A stretch of 64,000 nt of DNA from Chloroflexota bacterium (GTDB taxonomy: Bacteria; Chloroflexota; Anaerolineae; Aggregatilineales; J027): NCBI GenBank assembly GCA_024434115.1, contig QMIT01000004.1:93073-157072 (forward strand). The letters are read 5' to 3'. The notes beneath the pieces are model-generated. The model had not been told where the DNA came from. It made no database searches and saw nothing but the letters and a program-made list of their open reading frames with translations. The position numbers were made by a program, and so were the translations under genes. Position 1 is the stretch's first letter; each line of letters opens with the position of its first letter. Of this stretch, positions 27,401 to 35,468 are shown one piece after another.

Positions 27401-28550
27401 TGGTGAACTGCGCCCATATGGAGTCGCCACACTCGGAGGTTTGTTCTTCCTGCCTGCTGTTCTATTGGTCACATTGGTCATGGGGGTCTTTGGGGAATAT
27501 CGTGTCTTGATTGCCGCCCTGCCCCTCTTTGCATGGTGCATTTTCTTGTTCCTACTCCCCGGTCAAAGCGCTGTCGAGCGGGCCATCTACACCATTGCCG
27601 CCCTCGCCCTCGCCTTAACAATGGCCGTCGAACTCGTGGTGCTCGAAGGCGATATTGGCCGTCAAAACACGGTCTTTAAATTCTATATTCAAGCATGGCT
27701 GTTATTCAGTATCGCCTGCGGGGTTGGATTAGCATGGCTCATCCGGGCCGCCGAGCAATGGAGCATCCCGACACGCGGGGTCTGGCAAACGGCGACAGCT
27801 ACCTTGTTAAGCATCGCCCTGCTCTATCCCATCATGGCGACCCAAGCGCGTTTCCTTGACCGCATGAACGCGCAGGAAACCCCGCTGACCCTTGATGGCA
27901 TGGCCTATATGGAAGTCGCCCCACACGGCGAATATGCCGACCCCAATGACCAAACCACCAGCGTTTGGTTTAATCTCAGCGGCGATTATAAATTGATCCG
28001 CTGGATGCAGGACAATGTACAAGGTAGCCCCACCATCATCGAAGCCCAACTCAGCGAATACCGTTGGGGCAGCCGTGTCAGCATCTACACAGGCCTCCCC
28101 ACCATCTTGGGCTGGAATTTCCACCAACGTCAACAGCGCAACATCAACCTGCTCAATAACATGGTCTGGAATCGCGCCAACAATGTGCAGGCCTTTTATA
28201 CCACCACCGACATTCAGACCGCGTGGGATTTGATCCGCTTCTATAAAGCCGAGTATATTGTGGTCGGCACGTTGGAACGCATCCAATACCGTGATTTCCG
28301 CACCGACCCCGATGGCACTTTTTATCAGCGTCAATCACTAGGGATAGCCAAATTTGACACAATGGTCGAGATGGGTCTGCTCGAAGTCGTTTATGCAAAC
28401 CCGGTGTGTGTCATGCCCGATATTCGAGACGTTGAAAAATGCCCACCGGAACGCATTAGCACCGACAAAATCTATCGCGTCATATCCGATGTTCGCACCG
28501 TTTTAGATTTACCCGCCAATCAACGAATTTTTGGCAAGGTCACACCCTAA
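21432..28550 (+). CDS. Giant fused GT-C/Chlor_Arch_YYY (DUF2298) membrane protein
   Basis: This is a 2372-residue protein. Residues 1-70 are cytoplasmic and acidic. Residues about 75-820 form a PMT/ArnT-like helical region with Asp109-Glu110 in the first outer loop (THLHPDERF), as in GT-C enzymes. Residues about 830-1330 are a beta-rich soluble domain expected outside. From about 1340 the sequence is Chlor_Arch_YYY: GEKPMDFAYLNGI, the Tyr1500-1502 motif in GGYINYYYWGW, Asp1715-x-His-x-His in YADLHAHMVA, and NTVFKFYIQAW. A C-terminal outer domain contains RVSIYTGLPTILGW. Two normally separate modules are thus joined. Known YYY proteins have no proven reaction; a glycosyl-transfer role is inferred from the fused half. 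It is spaced 2 bases from its paralogue. Confidence 0.85.
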   Translation: MTDAENRFPDPIETSPGLEPDLEPVTQAPETISDEGYDGPVATPQFDYHDYAAPAAEKAALARRYEWGIAKIPWADVFCALVLVALMAGGYWMRSVGRNWDDYTHLHPDERFLTQVASEIHSDSPLRLSQGDTIAAKTACDKKYPLPPADVLNAMSPADQAEAYAEAGKGGYFDTACSNLNPHNVGYGFYVYGEFPTFNTRIWAEIYNDLTGESWWTSYNAVQLVGRAASSVADTLTILLIFLIGARLFNRWVGLFAAGFYAFAAFPIQQSHFWTADVFTSFWVVLTIYFAVLAMDNSSAYRQRFATLPWVVGGIAIWVWEIVAQQSDSKWLHNLASADTEFYVPLLIYVAVLLIMGFVTSLAAEQRRTGLETATFAVSVVVLFILAVSGIIGWFGAIATAFVAVVLMLLWISGVHALGGYTGFWTWIAAAYGLWVFDGLAHYDQPTLTPLAVYLVFFVILAFISSIIRQLKPASTQYPTHLVIIIFLLVLLAVWSAAALIDGTISVEGFFASLVLGAIIAGANVAGLQDYAGFGLAFGASLAGRVNVAPLLGLVLLAVIIRGLFTLDRRALHFERQQQIARLMVGLIIAAVLTIAAFRVLQPHAFSGPHIYNLSINSYWQDDLSEVRGQVSGKSDSPPNHQWANRVPYLFPLQNIVLYGLGVLLGLSAVVGVIWAVVNIVRRQPNWTRVAIPVAWAVVYFAYFGKNWVTTMRYFLPIYAVLTLMASWALWEAISITHRRLKIKPTTLRRVAFGLATLTLAVVTGYTAVYGYAFTSIYRQQLTRVAASQYFQEYIPGDFGLWVKRTDGSERMINVGIYPTAQFPQIAHIADGESMTVEIAPEINSELVSVVLHRLGDPNRDPDLELVSVQVWSKDTVQGRVLLGDETINADLNAAGGDFGTEYSLEFNPPLILAATLDSVTPITYEVVITAEQGGPIMLSANISDPLLPINPSHISMYLRDPIADSLTVQELDLPVLDELSNIAYFTAGSRQEYSFISNSTGVINRIEMPHVGDPIADPDPETMRVLLVDDLTGLQTGGQVTGDFNMAQDGLRTFGVPATIAFAEPFPVVKGNVYKLIVMPDDFLGIFGQVVVTELPWDDPVPTKVCPLPSDIEFSKDNASGLCDITDAGIDPYGSHYLGVETHIGEWDDVEQKRDLLLHYLNIGDYFTISSNRFYDTLSRIPSRWPMTNRYYEALFSGELGLELVESFTSYAKVGPLEWPDEVLPTENTWPPNWRNEFEAEEAFHVYDHPAVFIFRKTSEYSPEKAAEILGVELRRADQAYGALLTDAEPINIIKWDAFDATQSPTALQIPQFQQKTQREGGTWSEMFNRNSILNKYQVVGLIAWWLLMVAVGWMVLPMLALLFPGLPDRGFGAAKLLGWILVAWASWFTSSLGIRMWNQSGLLALLLILAIINAGIAFWKRRDLFEFLRERRRHLLIIEGISLALFLLMIGVRLGNPDLWHQNLGGEKPMDFAYLNGILRSTTFPPMDPWFTGGYINYYYWGWVLVGAPIKALGIVPTIGYNFAVPTIFAMTGIGAFSVAYNLVQWNNERRHQEPKSREAHGPLGNAYIAGVAALILTVLAGNLDTVRVFGNAVAQQGGWKGPQILSTVRYNKAVSEFEEENGRLPDPEEDKDLREVAENYNLLDEIKFEFDKASSWLDGFQEGLPDILDGKPLPMASNRWYWGPTRVIGDIPEQRGRNAINEMPYFTFLYADLHAHMVAMPMTLLVLLLVLGEIFGAGRGLRGPITSVFAMLLLGLVVGLLKPTNTWDWPTYMGITVAGLTFAAWLGQGRLRGEGEPVAFYYRLRRLLDLRNMLSLWPLLLVIPMGMMLRSGLYLYQNRSYENKLHQNLIPTYCQNLPEDILQSQIPPACDGLLKPEITINSIAMWGVGAVGLVIVLYIAAMVLMGNRFDRRGILSWIGSLVAFGSFSLIAIYPYERFFATAYGKILPWESDKTPLWAYMDIHGVFLFIIFSLLLWQTIRWLKSHKVGELRPYGVATLGGLFFLPAVLLVTLVMGVFGEYRVLIAALPLFAWCIFLFLLPGQSAVERAIYTIAALALALTMAVELVVLEGDIGRQNTVFKFYIQAWLLFSIACGVGLAWLIRAAEQWSIPTRGVWQTATATLLSIALLYPIMATQARFLDRMNAQETPLTLDGMAYMEVAPHGEYADPNDQTTSVWFNLSGDYKLIRWMQDNVQGSPTIIEAQLSEYRWGSRVSIYTGLPTILGWNFHQRQQRNINLLNNMVWNRANNVQAFYTTTDIQTAWDLIRFYKAEYIVVGTLERIQYRDFRTDPDGTFYQRQSLGIAKFDTMVEMGLLEVVYANPVCVMPDIRDVEKCPPERISTDKIYRVISDVRTVLDLPANQRIFGKVTP

Positions 28551-28552
28551 AA

Positions 28553-31500
28553 ATGGCACAAATTCAGCAATCAACTTCATCGCGCCGCAACTCCAGCGCA
28601 TTTAACCCACTTTGGCTGTTATGGCTCATTCCGGCGGCAGCAGTAGTCGTATCTATCGCAAACTATTTTGGCTGGTTCCATTTCGATGGCGTCATTCCCA
28701 AATTTGACAGCCTGCGCTGGGAATTATTCACCAATTGGGCCGGACGTGAACTCGATGATGTGCTGGTCTGGTGGCTACTGGTGACACTCGCTGGCGCGGC
28801 GGTGTTCCCTTTGATGTTCCGCCTCATGCCCGGTCTCTCCGATAGGGGCTATACATTGGCGCGGGCCGCTGGTTTGATGCTGATCGGTTATATTTTCTGG
28901 TTTCTTGCCAGTATCGGTGTCCTGCGCAATGAAGTCGGCGGGATGGCCTTTGCATGGATTGTGGTCATTATCTTAAGTTTAGTTGCATGGTTTCGCGGAT
29001 CAGATTGGCCTGTGCGGGCGGAAATCCGCGCATGGCTACGTGAAAACCTGCCCCTGATTATTTTCACCGAAGTGTTGTTTCTTGGCGCGATGATTATTTG
29101 GGCCTTTGTGCAGGCCCATAACCCCGAGATTACCTCCACCGAAAAACCGATGGAGATGGCTTTTATCAACGGCGTCCGCAACTCTGCCACCTTCCCCCCC
29201 AAAGACCCTTGGATGGCGGGCTATGCCATCAGCTACTACTATTTTGGTTATGTCATCACCGCCTCGCTTGGCGATTTGAGCGGTATGACTACGGGAATCG
29301 CCTTCAAATTGGTCAATCCGTTGCTGTTCGCCATGACCCTCACGGGCATTTTGGGTATCACCTACAATCTAGTACGGGCGGGTGGGCATTTACGCACATG
29401 GCGCGTGGGCAATCGTCATGCCGCCCTTGCGGCTGGGTTGTTAGCCGCGTTTTTCATCACCATTATGGGCAATCTAGGCACGTTTTTGGTCGAAATGCCC
29501 TATCGCGGGTACACCTCCGAAACGCCGATTATCAAAGATGTGGTCAACGCGGATTATTTCGATTTTTGGGATGTGCGGGATCGCACCGGGCCATTTATGG
29601 TGCAAAATGTCACCGATCCCCAAACGGGCCTGCCTGCCGTGCATCTGCTCGATACCGATACCTATGTCAGCCCTGAAGACCCTATAACGCAGAATTACGT
29701 ATTCGCCCCGGATGAAGACCGTGATGGTATTCCCAATTGGGATGATACCGATGATGCCGAACTTGAAGAAGCGGGCAATAAGTGGGAATTTTGGTGGTGG
29801 TTTAAACAAAGCCGCCTTGTTTATGACAAAAAATTCAGCGGTGGTTATGAGGAAGCCATCACCGAATTTCCGCAGTTCAGCTTTATCTTGGGCGACAATC
29901 ATCCCCACGTGTTGGCCCTGCCCTTCACCCTCCTAATCATTGGCCTAGCCGCCAGCCTTGCCATGCGGCCCACCAAACTCGCCAATTGGGAAATCCTCCT
30001 TTACGGTGTATTTTTCGGCGGCATTGTCTTTATGAATGCGTGGGATGCCCTCTATCTTGGCCTATTGGTCGGGGCGGAGGCACTGCGCCGCTTGATGCAC
30101 AATGGCACAGGTGGATTAAATGGCTTTGGTGAATTAGGCCGCGTCATCACCCTAGAAACCCGCCGCAAACAAAACCTTTATCTAGTCGGGCCTGTGTTTA
30201 TCGCCCTCATGTTGCTTTTCGCCACCTCCGATACATTGGGCGATGGCTTATCTATCGGCGAAATCCTCATCGGTCTAATATTGGTCGCTCCCGTTACCTT
30301 GATTGTCAATTGGGCCTTAGATGACAACGATTGGGGGTCAGTCGTTCGGCTGGGTGGCTCGCTGGTGATTCTCTTTATCTTACTCTATCTCCCATGGCTG
30401 GTCAGTTTCACCAGTCAATCGCAAGGCATGTCAGCCAATTTGATTTATCCCACTCGTTCACAGCAGCTATTTTTGCAATTTGGCATCTTTGGCCTGCTGA
30501 TTTTGCCCTTCATTTTCCAGCAAATGGGTCGGGCGGGGCGGCGTATTCGGTATGGCGTGGTGATCGGGTTGATCTTGCTCGGTTTGATTTTTGCTGTTGG
30601 TGTCCCACTGTTCTCCGCCTATATTGTGGACAGCCGCACCTGCCCCCTACAAAAAGGCCAAGAAGGACTCATTGGGACACTTGCTGAACCCGCCCGTTCC
30701 AATTGCCAAGCGCGATTTCGGCTGTTTAGTGAACTGCGCGACGATAATGAAGTCCGCCAAGTCAAACTTTTGGGGCAGGATTTAGGCGAACTCTCCAAGA
30801 CGCGCTTGACCCTCTATACCGTCTATCAGCGCCGACTCGGAGCCTTAGCTGGTCAATTCGTCCTGCTGACCATCGCCGCCATTATCGTGATGCGCCTGTT
30901 TGCCCGCAATCCGAATGCACGAGACGATGATAAACCGACCCCGATTATTGATTACAGCCCCGGCACTGGGGTAGCCCTCTTGCTGATTGCGATGGGCGTG
31001 GTCACGACTTTTGTTCCCGATGTCATCTACCTGATTGACAACTTCGGCAACCGCATGAACACCATCTTTAAGCTCTACTATCAAAGCTGGACGTTGTTCA
31101 GCATCGGCGCGGCCTACGCGATCTTTGCCATTTTGAACGGCGCTCCCAATCGAGCCGATGAGGAAAATCGTATCGCCCCGGTGTCCGTTTTTGTGCTGCG
31201 TGGGGTCTATGTGGTAGGGCTGCTCTATCTTTTGTGGGCGGGGGCGCTGTATCCTTATTATGCGGTACGGTCACGGGCACTATACGAAACGAATTTGGAT
31301 GACCAATTGGCGATGATTGAGGATTGCCAAGCCCTCGGTGCAACGGATTGCCCCGGCGTCCCTAAAATCTCACTGGACGCTGGCCCAACCATTGTTCAAG
31401 CGATCGGCACCGACGAATGGAAACTTATCAACGAATGTTTTATGAAGCTCGAACCCCGCAAAAATGATGCGATTTTGGTTGAGACTCCCGGCGGTGGCTA

Positions 31501-31828
31501 CACAGCGCATCTGGGACGGGTCAGCATGTTGACGGGCATTCCTACTCTGTTGGGTTGGGACAATCATGAACGGCAGTGGCGCGGCGATACCTACGGCGAC
31601 GTGGCAGGCAATCGTGAAGGGGATATTTTCACCCTCTACACTACTGAGGATTGGAACACCGCGCAGGATATTATAGATAAATACGGCATTGATTATGTCA
31701 TGGTCGGCAATTCGGAGTTTAATACCTATGGCGGTCAAGACTCCGGTGGCCTCAGTAAATTTAGCGAACTTTTAGACCCGGTTTGTCACGAAGGCAGTGT
31801 GGCCCTCTATCGGGTCAGTGCGGAATAG
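28553..31828 (+). CDS. Chlor_Arch_YYY (DUF2298) membrane protein
   Basis: The 1091 residues align with the C-terminal half of the preceding protein. The shared marks are MPGLSDRGYTLARAAG (LPDRGFGAAKLLG in the paralogue), TEKPMEMAFINGV, the triple tyrosine 228-230 in YAISYYYFGY, Asp448-x-His-x-His in LGDNHPHVLALP, NTIFKLYYQSWTLFSI, and RVSMLTGIPTLLGWDNHERQW in the outer C-terminal domain. It lacks the PMT-like half. An acidic segment (DEDRDGIPNWDDTDDAE) in an outer loop looks like a calcium-binding, thrombospondin-3-like repeat. The family is restricted mainly to Chloroflexi and some archaea, and its chemistry is unproven. Confidence 0.88.
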   Translation: MAQIQQSTSSRRNSSAFNPLWLLWLIPAAAVVVSIANYFGWFHFDGVIPKFDSLRWELFTNWAGRELDDVLVWWLLVTLAGAAVFPLMFRLMPGLSDRGYTLARAAGLMLIGYIFWFLASIGVLRNEVGGMAFAWIVVIILSLVAWFRGSDWPVRAEIRAWLRENLPLIIFTEVLFLGAMIIWAFVQAHNPEITSTEKPMEMAFINGVRNSATFPPKDPWMAGYAISYYYFGYVITASLGDLSGMTTGIAFKLVNPLLFAMTLTGILGITYNLVRAGGHLRTWRVGNRHAALAAGLLAAFFITIMGNLGTFLVEMPYRGYTSETPIIKDVVNADYFDFWDVRDRTGPFMVQNVTDPQTGLPAVHLLDTDTYVSPEDPITQNYVFAPDEDRDGIPNWDDTDDAELEEAGNKWEFWWWFKQSRLVYDKKFSGGYEEAITEFPQFSFILGDNHPHVLALPFTLLIIGLAASLAMRPTKLANWEILLYGVFFGGIVFMNAWDALYLGLLVGAEALRRLMHNGTGGLNGFGELGRVITLETRRKQNLYLVGPVFIALMLLFATSDTLGDGLSIGEILIGLILVAPVTLIVNWALDDNDWGSVVRLGGSLVILFILLYLPWLVSFTSQSQGMSANLIYPTRSQQLFLQFGIFGLLILPFIFQQMGRAGRRIRYGVVIGLILLGLIFAVGVPLFSAYIVDSRTCPLQKGQEGLIGTLAEPARSNCQARFRLFSELRDDNEVRQVKLLGQDLGELSKTRLTLYTVYQRRLGALAGQFVLLTIAAIIVMRLFARNPNARDDDKPTPIIDYSPGTGVALLLIAMGVVTTFVPDVIYLIDNFGNRMNTIFKLYYQSWTLFSIGAAYAIFAILNGAPNRADEENRIAPVSVFVLRGVYVVGLLYLLWAGALYPYYAVRSRALYETNLDDQLAMIEDCQALGATDCPGVPKISLDAGPTIVQAIGTDEWKLINECFMKLEPRKNDAILVETPGGGYTAHLGRVSMLTGIPTLLGWDNHERQWRGDTYGDVAGNREGDIFTLYTTEDWNTAQDIIDKYGIDYVMVGNSEFNTYGGQDSGGLSKFSELLDPVCHEGSVALYRVSAE

Positions 31829-31839
31829 GATCGTTTTGC

Positions 31840-34128
31840 ATGGAAGTCCCCATGAATTTAGAATCCCGTCCTACCGTCAGCGGAATACGGCTCAATATTT
31901 CCGGTGAAGTGCTGGCCTATCTCGCCCTGCTCATTTTGGCGGGTGCGCTGCGCCTAATCTCGCTCGATCACGCCCCCCTGACCAACCGTGAGGCCCATGA
32001 CGCCCTTGCTGCCTTGCGCTTGGTCAATACCCGCGTGCCGGGGGATACCGTCGTCGCCGACAGCCCCATGATGGCCTTTGTCAACATGCTCCTGTTTATT
32101 TTCTTGGGCAATGCCGACAGCGTGGCGCGTCTTGGCACAGCCATTATGGGCACATTATTGGTCTTAGGCCCGCTGTTGTGGCGTGGCTTTTTGGGGCGTG
32201 TCACGGCCTTAAGTTTCGCGCTTCTGCTGACCTTTTCCCCGGTGGCGATGGCCGCTTCCCGCACAATGGGTGCGGCGACATGGACGATGGCAGTGGTATT
32301 TATCGGCGGTTGGTGTCTCTGGCAATACATCCAGACCCGCAGCAAAGCCTATGCCATCAGCGCAACAATGGCAGGCAGCGCGATTTTGCTCCTGACCGAG
32401 ACAACAGGCATCATGACTGCCATCGGTCTATTGTGTGGCTTGGCGTTGGCCCTGTGGTCATCCCGTAATCTAATTTCCGAAACTGACGCCAAAACGCCCG
32501 CCGAGACCCTGCGCGAAATTTCCAAATCATGGCCTTTGGTTGAAGGGCTGATGGGCGCATTAGCCTTAGTGCTGGTGGTCGGTACGGCCCTATTTTTCGC
32601 CCCATCTGGTCTCACTGCTGCGGGCAACACCATCAGCCAATTTATTGATGGCATCAACCATCGCACAGCGGGTGTCCCTTATCCCTATGCCTTTGTGGTC
32701 AGCCTGCGTTATGACCTCGGTTTAGTGTTATTTGGATTAGTGGGCCTCTATTTCGCCTTGAGTGAGGGCAATTTCCTAACCCGTTTTTTTGCTGGCTGGT
32801 TTATGTGGGCCATCCTCGCCGCCATTCTCTACCCCGGCGCAACACCCGATGCCGCCTTATGGATTACCATGCCTGCCGCTGGTTTGGGGGCGTTTATCAT
32901 CACCCGCATGTGCCACAGCGCCCAAACGGGTTATTGGATTGTGCCGAATTGGGGCATCCCGGCCCATGCTGTTGGGGTGGCTTTGCTGCTGACCGCCCTC
33001 TCGGTGAATGGCTTGGTCGTAGGGCGTGCCTTACAGCGTGAAGCCTTCCCCGGCAACTACAAACCCATCAATTTTACTGCCACCGAAAAATCACAGGGGA
33101 CACTGACTTCTGGCGCACGTATCGGCTCATTTTATGATCCGCAAAACTCACTCAGTACCTTCCCGCTGTATGTCACGGTTCAGCCAACCGCGCTGGTGGT
33201 GCAGATTTGGCGTCTCGATGGCAACATCGCCCCCCAGCTAACCGTCTTGGACGAAAACCAACAGGTGATTTATGGCCCATTCGCCTATCCCCCGGATGGC
33301 GGCAAGGGCATTGTGGAACGTTTGGATTTGCCAACAGGCACTTATTTTCTAAATGTCACCCCTTCCGCTGAGACCTTAAACGAGCGTGGGCAATATCTGG
33401 TTATGACCTATCCCGCCGATTACAAAGAACGGGACAGTTTCTATTTGGATATTCCCTATATCCTTGCCACATTCCGCATTTTGCAGGCCAATCCGCCTCT
33501 GCCTGTGACCGCGCCGCTGGTGTTGTTGTTCTCGCTCCTCCTGCTGATTATTCTGTTTTTCTTGGTGGGCAGTCTGTGGGGTAGCCGGGCCGCGTGGCGG
33601 GGCTTAGGTTTTGGCATATTGGCCTATTTCAGCTTATATGGTATCGGCTTGGGCTGGCAGGCCAGTGTCACTTTTGCCGATGACCCCCGCGAACTGTGGC
33701 AAAGCCGCGACACCGCTGTGAATTATGACGCGATGGTGGACACCTTGAAATTTATGTCGCGTCAGGACAACGGTGAAGAATATCGTATTGACATCACCGT
33801 CCACGCGCCGGATGATGGTGCATTGGCATGGGCGCTGCGTAATTTTGAGCGCACCCAGTTCGTCGAAGGCATAGGCATCGAAATCAACTCCGCCGTTGTC
33901 ATCGCGCCCCCCACTCCAAGTGGTCAAGCATTAGACATCGGGGCGGATTATGTGGGCCAAGATGTGATTTTGACCCGCCATTACGAACTCAGTTGGCTGA
34001 GTTGGGTGGATACACTCGGCTGGCTAACCCTACGCGAAACCCGTTATCCAACCGTGCCGGATCAAAAGATGATGTTATGGGTACGTAAAGATGTGTATGG
34101 AGTGGATGAAGTCCCCGTCAGCCAGTGA
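31840..34128 (+). CDS. GT39/PMT-like membrane protein with outer beta domain
   Basis: The protein has about 760 residues. Helices start at about residue 25, and the first outer loop reads SLDHAPLTNREAHDALAALR. This is related to the ArnT/PMT pattern, but with Glu-Ala-His where others have Asp-Glu, so the catalytic residue is uncertain. Residues about 405-520 form a soluble domain resembling PPC (VVQIWRLDGNIAPQLTVLDE, then LPTGTYFLNVTPS). More helices and a C-terminal outer tail follow. The frame opens at 31783 inside the previous gene. The ATG at 31840, after AGGAT, was chosen, with 31852 as an alternative. It is part of the same transcript as its neighbours. Confidence 0.72.
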   Translation: MEVPMNLESRPTVSGIRLNISGEVLAYLALLILAGALRLISLDHAPLTNREAHDALAALRLVNTRVPGDTVVADSPMMAFVNMLLFIFLGNADSVARLGTAIMGTLLVLGPLLWRGFLGRVTALSFALLLTFSPVAMAASRTMGAATWTMAVVFIGGWCLWQYIQTRSKAYAISATMAGSAILLLTETTGIMTAIGLLCGLALALWSSRNLISETDAKTPAETLREISKSWPLVEGLMGALALVLVVGTALFFAPSGLTAAGNTISQFIDGINHRTAGVPYPYAFVVSLRYDLGLVLFGLVGLYFALSEGNFLTRFFAGWFMWAILAAILYPGATPDAALWITMPAAGLGAFIITRMCHSAQTGYWIVPNWGIPAHAVGVALLLTALSVNGLVVGRALQREAFPGNYKPINFTATEKSQGTLTSGARIGSFYDPQNSLSTFPLYVTVQPTALVVQIWRLDGNIAPQLTVLDENQQVIYGPFAYPPDGGKGIVERLDLPTGTYFLNVTPSAETLNERGQYLVMTYPADYKERDSFYLDIPYILATFRILQANPPLPVTAPLVLLFSLLLLIILFFLVGSLWGSRAAWRGLGFGILAYFSLYGIGLGWQASVTFADDPRELWQSRDTAVNYDAMVDTLKFMSRQDNGEEYRIDITVHAPDDGALAWALRNFERTQFVEGIGIEINSAVVIAPPTPSGQALDIGADYVGQDVILTRHYELSWLSWVDTLGWLTLRETRYPTVPDQKMMLWVRKDVYGVDEVPVSQ

Positions 34129-34162
34129 GGGATTTGGCGCTCCACTGTGTAGTATAGGATTT

Positions 34163-34762
34163 ATGGACACAAAACACGACGACCCAATTCTCAATCCGTT
34201 GATGACCCGTATTCAACGCGGCGATCAAACGGCCTGCACCGAACTGTATGACCTATATGCGCCGGGTGTTTATCGCTTGGGCTATAGCGTCTTGCTGCAT
34301 CGTCAGGATGCGGAAGATGTAGTACAAGAAGTGTTCGTCTATGTCTTTCGCAATCTCAAACTGTATGATCCCAATCGGGGTCAATTCCGCACATGGCTGT
34401 ATACGATTACCATCAGCCGCTGCCGTAATGCCCGCCGCCGCAAGATGCTGCCCACCGTCGCTCTAAGCGATTTATTATTACTCGGTCTCGAACCGCACGG
34501 GCCAGAAAGCGAAAATCCGGAGACCGCCAGTCTGCGTGAGGACGCCAACCGCGTCTTGGCCCAAGCCCTCAAAACGCTTTCATCCCGCCTGCGCGAGGCC
34601 GTTGCTTTGCGTTATGGTCAGGGATTGACCTATCGTGAAATGGGTGAGATTTTGAACATCCCGCCCAAAACCGCTGAGTCGCGCATTCGTTTGGCTCATG
34701 AAGCCCTCCGCAGTGCGATGCAGCCAAATGATATTGCATTACTAGAGGAATTTTTAGGATAG
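34163..34762 (+). CDS. ECF-type RNA polymerase sigma factor
   Basis: This is a 199-residue sigma-70 family protein of the extracytoplasmic-function type. Region 2 has RQDAEDVVQEVFVYVFRNL and FRTWLYTITISRCRN. Region 4 has LREAVALRYGQGLTYREMGE followed by a helix-turn-helix (LNIPPKTAESRIRLAHEALR). The frame extends upstream to 34091, but ATG 34163, with AGGA before it, matches the family length. The next gene begins 2 bases later and is membrane-bound, the usual layout for sigma and anti-sigma pairs. It sits inside the glycan-assembly run and may direct transcription of this or other envelope genes. Confidence 0.9.
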   Translation: MDTKHDDPILNPLMTRIQRGDQTACTELYDLYAPGVYRLGYSVLLHRQDAEDVVQEVFVYVFRNLKLYDPNRGQFRTWLYTITISRCRNARRRKMLPTVALSDLLLLGLEPHGPESENPETASLREDANRVLAQALKTLSSRLREAVALRYGQGLTYREMGEILNIPPKTAESRIRLAHEALRSAMQPNDIALLEEFLG

Positions 34763-34764
34763 CT

Positions 34765-35400
34765 GTGGACATCAAGGAGCAACTTTTAGCCTATCTGGAA
34801 GGGACTCTCACCCCGGCCCAACGGCGCGAGGTCGTGCGACGTTTGGCTATCTCGCATCAATGGCAGGCAGAACTTGAGGCCATCCAATATTCCCAATCTC
34901 AACTCAAGCGCGAAATGCCTGCGTTTGGCTGCCCTACGCACAAACAATTGACGGCGCTGTTACCAGACATATTGGAAAAATCCAAACAGCCTTCCCGCCT
35001 CCGTGAAAAGATGGATTGGGCACAAGGCGGGATGCTGTTGTGCATGGTTGCAGTCATATTGATGATGGTACCTATCCTGATTAAGGCCCAAACAGCAGTT
35101 TTGGCTTCGACCAATCTCAAAAATATCCCGGCCACCACCAATACGCCTGTCGCCATCCGGGTCAGCACCCTCGAAGTACCACGTGCAGTGGTAGCTTCTT
35201 CCAACGGGGCGAATGTGGTCGAGGCCGTAGTTTATCGCATCCAAGCGGATTTTCAATATTGTGATCTACGCACGGGCCTCTTTTTGCCTATTTCACCCCG
35301 CACCCGCTCGGATGTCCGGGCAGTTGGATTGACACCTGCTCCTGTACCCGGTTCAACTCTTGAACCAAGCCGCGAGGCCGCTCTTGAAACTCGTCAGTAA
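34765..35400 (+). CDS. Probable membrane-bound anti-sigma factor
   Basis: The 211 residues have a cytoplasmic N-terminal part (KEQLLAYLEGTLTPAQRREVVRRL, about 4-27) like the sigma-binding segment of anti-sigma proteins, one membrane helix at about 86-107, and an outer domain of about 100 residues with no known fold. The zinc-binding His-x3-Cys-x2-Cys motif of many anti-sigmas is absent. GTG start, 2 bases after the sigma gene. The function is inferred from position, length and topology rather than from a recognised domain. Confidence 0.65.
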   Translation: MDIKEQLLAYLEGTLTPAQRREVVRRLAISHQWQAELEAIQYSQSQLKREMPAFGCPTHKQLTALLPDILEKSKQPSRLREKMDWAQGGMLLCMVAVILMMVPILIKAQTAVLASTNLKNIPATTNTPVAIRVSTLEVPRAVVASSNGANVVEAVVYRIQADFQYCDLRTGLFLPISPRTRSDVRAVGLTPAPVPGSTLEPSREAALETRQ

Positions 35401-35468
35401 TTCGTTTTAAATCTGCTATACTTGGACGACCATCTTATACCAGACCAGAGAAGAACAATTTTCGACTT

